From positions 420,070-484,069 of the forward strand of contig NW_022985459.1 of the NCBI RefSeq assembly GCF_010093595.1: 64,000 bases of DNA. The letters run 5' to 3'. Source of the stretch: Mytilinidion resinicola (taxonomy: Eukaryota > Ascomycota > Dothideomycetes > Mytilinidiales > Mytilinidiaceae). Shown here one piece after another: positions 58,143 through 64,000 of the stretch. A program made the translations under genes and the position numbers. The notes beneath the pieces were generated by a model. The model was not told the DNA's origin. It searched no databases and saw only the letters and a list, made by a program, of their open reading frames with translations. The stretch's first letter is position 1; each line of letters opens with the position of its first letter.

Positions 58143-58370
58143 CTAAGGACCGGGCTTTTCAGGGTAACGGCGGTGGAACAACCGGATAGCTTCCTCGGCA
58201 TGTTCCAGATAGTCAGCGGGCTCTTCTGTGACTTCGTTGTATCCGGTCTACTTCACCGTGTACTTCAGGCGGGGGCGGCCACGACCGCGACGCTCCCATC
58301 GAGAGTCGACAACTTCCTCAACTTCCTACTCCTCCAAGCCTTCGACTTCAACTGGCGGCGGTGGTTCTTA
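58143..58370 (-). pseudogene. Integrase C-terminal chromodomain
   Basis: The minus frame reads EVEEVVDSRWERRGRGRPRL, then KYTVK, a TAG, and [20 protein letters not shown], ending KPGP. The TAG falls at the aromatic-cage Trp of the chromodomain and another replaces a Trp-like position upstream; both are TGG-to-TAG. Chromodomains of this class guide integration to marked heterochromatin. Confidence 0.88.
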
Positions 58371-59455
58371 ACGCTGGCCGGGCAGCAGATTATTCGCGGC
58401 AGGTTTTAGTAAACTAACGTGGAAGATATTATAGTTGCGTATGCTCTCCGGTAAGGTTAGGCGGTATGCATAAAGGCTAACAACCTTCTCTACGCGGAAT
58501 AGTCTAAGATTCTTCTAATCTAGCTTCTTCTAGGGGCGGAGGGTTTTAATATTCTTAGTATTTAACTATACTAAGTTGTTAACTTAATAGTTATAAGCAG
58601 GGCAATAGTTACAGTTTGCATTATCTTTATATTAGGTATAAAAGGCAGTAAGTTTAGACTTTAGATATTCTAGAATCTCTTTTATATACTTAGTAAAGCG
58701 CTTAGTATTTCTAGTAGGCAGGCGGGTTAATAGTTTAACTGGCTTAAAACCTAGATATAGGTAGAAGCTATAGTTTATAAAAAAGGGGGAAATATAGGTG
58801 CTTTTAGAATTTATAGTATTAATTAACAGTTTAGCTAAAAGCAGCTATTTAGCCTAGTTATTCTATAAATAGAATATATATACCTGTAAGTACTATTCTA
58901 GAATAGTATTAGCTTTTTTAGTCTAGCTATTAGTTTTAGGGTAGTATATAGTTAATAGTAGGCAGTTAATTCTTAGGCAGCTAGTTAGGTATTTCTAGAA
59001 TTTAGCTATAAACTAGGGCCCTTAGTTAGATATAATAAAGGCAGGCAGGCTATATAGTTTCTAGATATTTTTTAGGAAAAGTTTTATAATATCTTCCGTA
59101 TTATAGGTTCCTTTATAGGTAAAAAAGTGTTTTATTTTAGTTAGGCGGTCTACTATAATAAGGATTATATTATACTTTCCGCTACGCGGTAGGTGTATAA
59201 TAAAATCTATTAATATATTATACTAGGCTCTTTTAGAAATAGGCAGCAGCTTTAGAATACCCTAGTAAGCTTTTTATAATAGAGTAGTTCTTTTATATAT
59301 TTAGTAGTTCCTAACCTAATAGTCTATATAAAGTAGTATTCCGGGCTAGTAGTAACTATAGGCTATTAGGCTGTATATTTTAGATCTTTTAGAGTAGCCG
59401 GTAATAGCGTTTCTATAGTATATACGCAGAAGTTCTACCTTTAGTTTATTATAGT

Positions 59456-59865
59456 TGTCACGGTATCGACCGCGACACCCTACCTACCGAAATTCTGCCG
59501 CAGATTGCTACAACTCCAGCAATCTGCACCGGCCTACTACCGTTGGCCGGCCTCCTGCTCTGCCTGCCCTGCTCCGCTCCCGTCTCGCTTCCGCTTCCTA
59601 TCCTGTCCCGCTCCAGCCACCTACTGGCTGCCCCCTTTTCCTATCACCTGATCTGGTAAGGACCTCGCGTACACGCGTGCCACGCGCCGAAACGGCATAG
59701 AGGCCGTACGCCACGCGCTCGGCCACGCCCTTATATCCGGTGGCCCGTCTCCCGTCTTCCTGTTCCTTACACAACGTCTTGATTCTCCACGTAGCATTGT
59801 ACATAGCACCTAATCAACGCTCCTCTTTAAGCCCTCGACCTCTTGCGTGTAGCGCTATCGTGACA
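59456..59865. mobile_element. Solo LTR nested in the chromovirus, with 5-bp target duplication
   Basis: 410 bp starting TGTCACGGTA and ending TATCGTGACA, flanked on both sides by ATAGT (59451-59455 and 59866-59870). It is GC-rich and free of RIP signs while its host is heavily mutated, so it inserted later. It differs in sequence from the host LTR beyond the termini, so it belongs to another Gypsy family. Confidence 0.92.
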
Positions 59866-61049
59866 ATAGTTAGGTATATATAGGCAGTTCTAATAGTATA
59901 GGTATCTATTTTTTTTCTAGTATTTAGCTAATATAAGCTTTATATAATAGCAGTATTCTTTTTCTAAGGCTTTTAAAACTAATAGCAGAACAGGGTCTTT
60001 TTTATATACTATTTTTAGCAGAGCGGTAATTATAGAGAGTAGTTCTATATCTTCCTTAGTTTTTTATTTATCTTACGGGGTGTTATCTAGAGAAGTTAGT
60101 AATAAGCCTTTTTACCGGGTTTTTACGGGTGCTAAAGCTATTATTTTAGCTTTGTTTTTAAAAGTTACTTTTTTTATAGTTTTCTTTTCTATTTTATTCT
60201 TAAAGTTTAATTTCTTTAGAATTATCTAGCTCTAGTAGCGGAAACGTTTATTCCTTTTCTTAGGCAGGTTCTCTAACCTTCTAGTTAGAAAATTAGGCTT
60301 TACCCTAAGTTTTCCAGGTTAATATATAATCTTAAAGTTAAAATAGAATAGGAATTTAGACTAGCAGGCCTAGCAGCGGTTTAGTAGTTTTATTATTATA
60401 AAGTACTCTAGATTATAGTAGTTAATAATAACTTTAATAGGTAAGGCGGCGCCCTTAAACTCTAGTTTCTATTTTTTAAAGTATTAAATAATAGTAAGCA
60501 GTTCTTTATTATATATTTTATAGTTATATTCTATAACTAAGTGCTTTTTTAAGAAAAATATAATAGAGCGCAGGATTCTGTTATTTCTATACTATAATAA
60601 AACGCTAGCTAAGATATAATTAAATGTATTTATTTCTATAATAATAGGCTTATTCTAGTTAAATAGTGCTAGAACAGGTGCAGAGGTAAAGGCTTTTTTT
60701 AATTTAGTAAAAGCTTTCTAACAGGCAGTATTCTATATAAAGGCAACGCCCTTTTTTATTAGGTGTACTAGCAGAGTAATAATCTTTAAAAAGTTTTTAA
60801 TAAATTAGCAGTAGAAGTTTCTAAATCCTATAAAAGCTTATATATTAGTTAGGTAAATTAGTATTTTCTAGTTTATTATAGCTTTAATCTTTTCTAGATC
60901 TATTTATAAGCTGTTAGCTCCTATAATAATACCTAGGAATATTATTTCTTTAGTAAAAAACTTATATTTCTTAATCTTTATATAGAGTTCTGCTTTTTAT
61001 AGCAGTTTTAGTATAGTGCGGATATACTCCAGGTATTTAGTTTAGTTCC

Positions 61050-61170
61050 GGCTGTAAATTAGAATATTATTTAGGTAGGCAGTATAGAAAATATTAAAAT
61101 ACTCTTGCAGAGTATTATTTATAAATTATTAGAACGTTGCAGGGGCTCTGGTAAGCCTAAACGGTATTAC
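61050..61170 (-). pseudogene. Reverse transcriptase core remnant
   Basis: Minus-strand words PFRLTRAPATF and, about 35 residues later, YLNNILIYS correspond to the conserved RT palm. The catalytic Asp pair is Asn-Asn, as G-to-A mutation of two GAC/GAT codons would give. Stops interrupt the flanks. Confidence 0.85.
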
Positions 61171-61990
61171 TAAGGTTTTAAATAGTTCTAGTTAGGTTTA
61201 AAATATAGTAAGCTATTCTTAACCCTTTTTTATATATAGGTTATTAAAGGCAGATATAATATTAATTTTTATAAAGTACTTTATCCCCTTTAGGTTGCTT
61301 AAGGTTTCCTTTATTAATAGTAGTAGGTAGCGGTTCTTAACTATTATAGTATTTAGCGCTTAGTAGTTAACGCAGAAGCAGAGGCCTTTTCTAGGCTTTT
61401 TTATAAATAATATAGATAATATAGCAGGTAAGGAGCTAGGGCGGATAAATCCTTTTTTTAGATTATCTGCTACCTATTCTTTTAGAGCTATTAGCTTATT
61501 ATAGGATATTAGGTATAAGGGTGTAAAAAAGGGCATTTTTCCTTTTTTTAACTTAATTTTATAGTTATATAGGCAGTGCGGTAGCAGGCAGTTAGTATTT
61601 TTAGGTAAAAAAATATTAGTAAACTTTTATAGTTCTTTAGGCAGGCGGTTTAGGTTAAAGCCCTTTTTTTTAGATAGGATATAGTTAATATTATCTAGTA
61701 ATATAGAAAAGAGTTTATATCCTTTTTATAGGTAGGCGCTATATACGCGTAAGGAAACAGGTGCTATATTTTTCCCTTCTAGGTTTTTTAGTGCAGGCGG
61801 CAGGTATTCCAGGCAGTTTTTTTTTAGAATATTAGTAATTCCTTATACACGTGTTGCTTTTTATAGTAAGTTGCAGTATTTATAATAGTACTAGCTTATA
61901 AACTATAGTATATTGCGGGACTAGTCCGGTATAGGATTATACAGGCGTAGCTACAGGATTTCTAGAATAATTAGGTAATAACTTAGTTTA

Positions 61991-62056
61991 GTTACCTCTA
62001 TTTAAATAGTTTCTAAATATTTAGTTACCTCTATTTAAATAGTTTCTAAATATTTA
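61991..62056. repeat. 33-bp perfect tandem duplication inside the element
   Basis: The 33-bp unit starting GTTACCTCTATTTAAATAG occurs at 61991-62023 and 62024-62056. It is AT-rich and identical, so it arose after or late during RIP. Confidence 0.85.
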
Positions 62057-62849
62057 TTTATCTATAATTAAACCTAAATAGTATAGGTTACTTTACCCGC
62101 TTCGGAATTGCCTCTATTAGCTAGTTCTAGGTAAAAAGGGTACTTAAGCGGAATTATTAGAATATAGTAATACTTTACCCAGTTTTTATTAACTAGCGCT
62201 TTCTTTTTACAGCTACTATTAATTATACTATACGCTAGAATACTCTGGCCCTAGTATTCTAAATATATAGGTATAATTAACAGGTTAGCTTTTATAATCT
62301 ATTCCTCTTTAATAGTTATTTCTTAGATAGCAGTAGCAGATACTTATATAGTGCGCGGTATATAAGCCTAGCTATAACCTATATTAGGCTTAATCCTTTT
62401 ATTAAAGTAGAAAATAGGGGAAAAGCAGGTTTTAGTAATATCCGGGTTCTATATTTAGTAGAGGGCAGTAAAAAGCTCCGGAAGAATATATTTTTATAAA
62501 CAGAGCGGGAGCGGATAGAGCATTTATTAGGCTAAGAGCAGTTATAGATAAAGTATTTTTTAGATCTATAATAGTAATATTCCTTTCTTTTATATTAAGT
62601 TAAGCAACCTTTTAAAAAATCTATTAGGTCTCCGAAGACTTTTATAATTCTTATAGCGCCGGACGCTTTTAGTAATAACTAGGGTATAGCAGTTTATATT
62701 TCTACAGGAACAGGTGTTTCCTAACAGGTTTAATTTATATTAGCGTATATTTTTAGGGTTATAGTAGTAAATACTTTATATTATTTACAGCAGTTATCTA
62801 GGTTTTAAAGGAACTTTATAAATATATAGTACTCCCTGCTAAAAGGTTT

Positions 62850-63290
62850 ATAGTAGAGTAGTATTCCCTTTAGTTTGCAGTTAATAGCTTCTTCTAAAAA
62901 GGTTAGTAGAGCTTTCTTAGAAAGCTCTTCTTCTAAAGCTAGGCGTTAGAATTTAGCAAGAAAAACGCTAAATTCTTTATTATTCTGGCGGAGGCGGAAT
63001 AGTTTAGTGCAGAAGTTGCGGACTTAGTTAGGGTCTCTATATACTTATTCTAAAAGTTCTAGAATAGCTTTAAAATTAGGTAGTTAATAGTTTCCTTTTA
63101 TAATATACAGCAGGACTTAGGCGTATAGGTTTCTACTTAGATAACTATTTATATAGAATATTTGGCTTTAGGGGTTAAGGAAGCGGTTTTAGTTAATAGT
63201 TATTTTCTTATAGATTTAAGAAAGGAAGTAGCAGAGGTTCTTTTAGTTACCTGTAAACTTATTAGGGTTAGGTTATTTTTTAGAAAGCCG
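62850..63290 (-). pseudogene. Gag-like remnant
   Basis: The minus frame gives KLFRLRQNNKEFSVFLAKF and FLEEAINCKLKGILL with stops between, typical of the retrotransposon Gag capsid-like domain. Upstream words (NKFTGN, YLSRNLYAQVL) continue the pattern. Confidence 0.8.
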
Positions 63291-63779
63291 GGCAGGGGTA
63301 GTAGATATATTAGAAGTAGACGGAGGCGTTTATACTATATTAGCTGTATTTCCTTTAGTTAGTACTTACAGTATTAGGGTTTACAGGGCGGTGCGGATAG
63401 TAGGTATAGCTATATTAATTGCTTTCTATTTTTTAGTAAGAGCTAAAGCTAGTTTATCTATAAGCTCCTTTATCTCTTCCTTCTAGTATTTATAGACAGC
63501 TTATAATTATGCCTTTAGTTAGTTGCTCTGTTATTTATATTCCTTAATTTCTAATTCCAGGGCTTATATATAGAGTGCGGCTTAGTGGTTTTTAGTAAGG
63601 CTTTCCTAGGCGGTATTAATATATTTATATATTTAGCAGTAGTACTCGTACTATTTATATACGTGGTTAGTAATATAGGCGGCGAACGCGGATTCGCTGT
63701 CCGGTAGAACTAGGGGGAGAGAATAGGATATTAGGTCGGCGGTGCAGGTAGATAGCTAGGTGGGTAAGGAGCTACGTAA

Positions 63780-64000
63780 TATCACGGTCTCGGGCGGCAG
63801 GATTGCCCTAGCTAGCTCGGGCAGGTAGGTAGAAGTAATAACTAAATTCACTACGTGTTCTATAATGCACGGCAGGCAGGCGGGTTAAATAACAAGACGT
63901 AGCTTAAGGAGCTACAAGGAGGCAGGGCGGCGGTCGGCAGGTATACTCCTGCCAAGGCTCGCATAGGCCCTTGCAACAAGGCCTCTCGCCGGGTCCTAAC
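63780..64000 (-). repeat. Upstream (5') LTR of the chromovirus, truncated by window end
   Basis: First 221 bp of the 268-bp LTR, beginning TATCACGG. Compared with the left copy it has five transitions and no transversion. Confidence 0.9.

Larger units (their letters stand above)
57840..64000 (-). mobile_element. RIP-mutated chromovirus (Ty3/Gypsy), minus strand, right LTR cut by window end
   Basis: Direct LTRs lie about 5.94 kb apart. Between them the minus strand carries, in order, Gag-like sequence (about 63290-62850), reverse transcriptase (about 61170-61050) and a C-terminal chromodomain (58370-58143). The interior from about 58420 to 63650 is extremely TA-rich with stops in every frame, whereas both LTRs and the outermost internal 100-300 bp keep ordinary GC content. 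A separate solo LTR sits at 59456-59865. The element cannot make protein. The target duplication cannot be checked because the far LTR end lies outside the window. Confidence 0.92.

Noticed and set aside
59455..59809. Short frames on both strands within the solo LTR
   Set aside because: Lie entirely inside an LTR with target duplications; no Gypsy protein is coded there.
63162..63362. 66-codon plus-strand frame in the retroelement
   Set aside because: Antisense to Gag-like sequence in TA-rich DNA; chance frame.

Overview
The window looks like nuclear DNA of a filamentous ascomycete, most likely a dothideomycete. Protein genes carry 46-68 nt introns with GTAAGT/GTATGT-type donors, CTAAC or CTGAC branch sites and short AG acceptors. 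There is a fungal HeLo-like/STAND/TPR protein, a fungal-type ABC-A transporter, small secreted proteins, and a chromodomain Ty3/Gypsy element riddled with TGG-to-TAG changes as left by repeat-induced point mutation (RIP). The class assignment is inference; no rRNA or marker gene is present.

Layout. 0-5 kb: a coiled-coil gene (476-1587), a ~161-bp degenerate tandem array, and a three-exon acidic protein gene (4036-4676, minus). 5-35 kb: gene-poor DNA of decayed coding pieces, small membrane-protein frames, four copies of a dispersed repeat, local tandem duplications, and more degenerate arrays of 162-190 bp period (about 9.1-10.2, 16.0-16.6, 22.4-23.2 and 25.8-26.8 kb). Only two compact genes there look intact (21818-22311 plus; 30319-30655 minus). 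36-52 kb: the conserved block, with a frameshifted VOC/glyoxalase-like gene, a STAND/TPR protein lacking its P-loop (37472-39310, minus), a GNAT acetyltransferase (40813-41650, minus), a complete HeLo-like/NB-ARC/TPR STAND gene (42391-45836, plus) and a four-exon full-length ABC-A transporter (46573-51727, minus). 53.6-56.4 kb: three tandem paralogous small secreted proteins, the middle one dead. 56.7-64 kb: an AT-rich RIP island with a transposase tail and a minus-strand chromovirus, interrupted by a younger GC-rich solo LTR with a perfect 5-bp target duplication.

How the parts fit. The STAND genes suggest an innate-recognition or heterokaryon-incompatibility locus; the truncated one could be a decoy or a relic. 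The secreted-protein cluster next to a RIP island resembles candidate-effector clusters. The most unusual signal is that five separate intergenic arrays share a period close to a fungal nucleosome repeat length although their units have diverged strongly. All exon joins were worked out by eye from splice signals and frame continuity.
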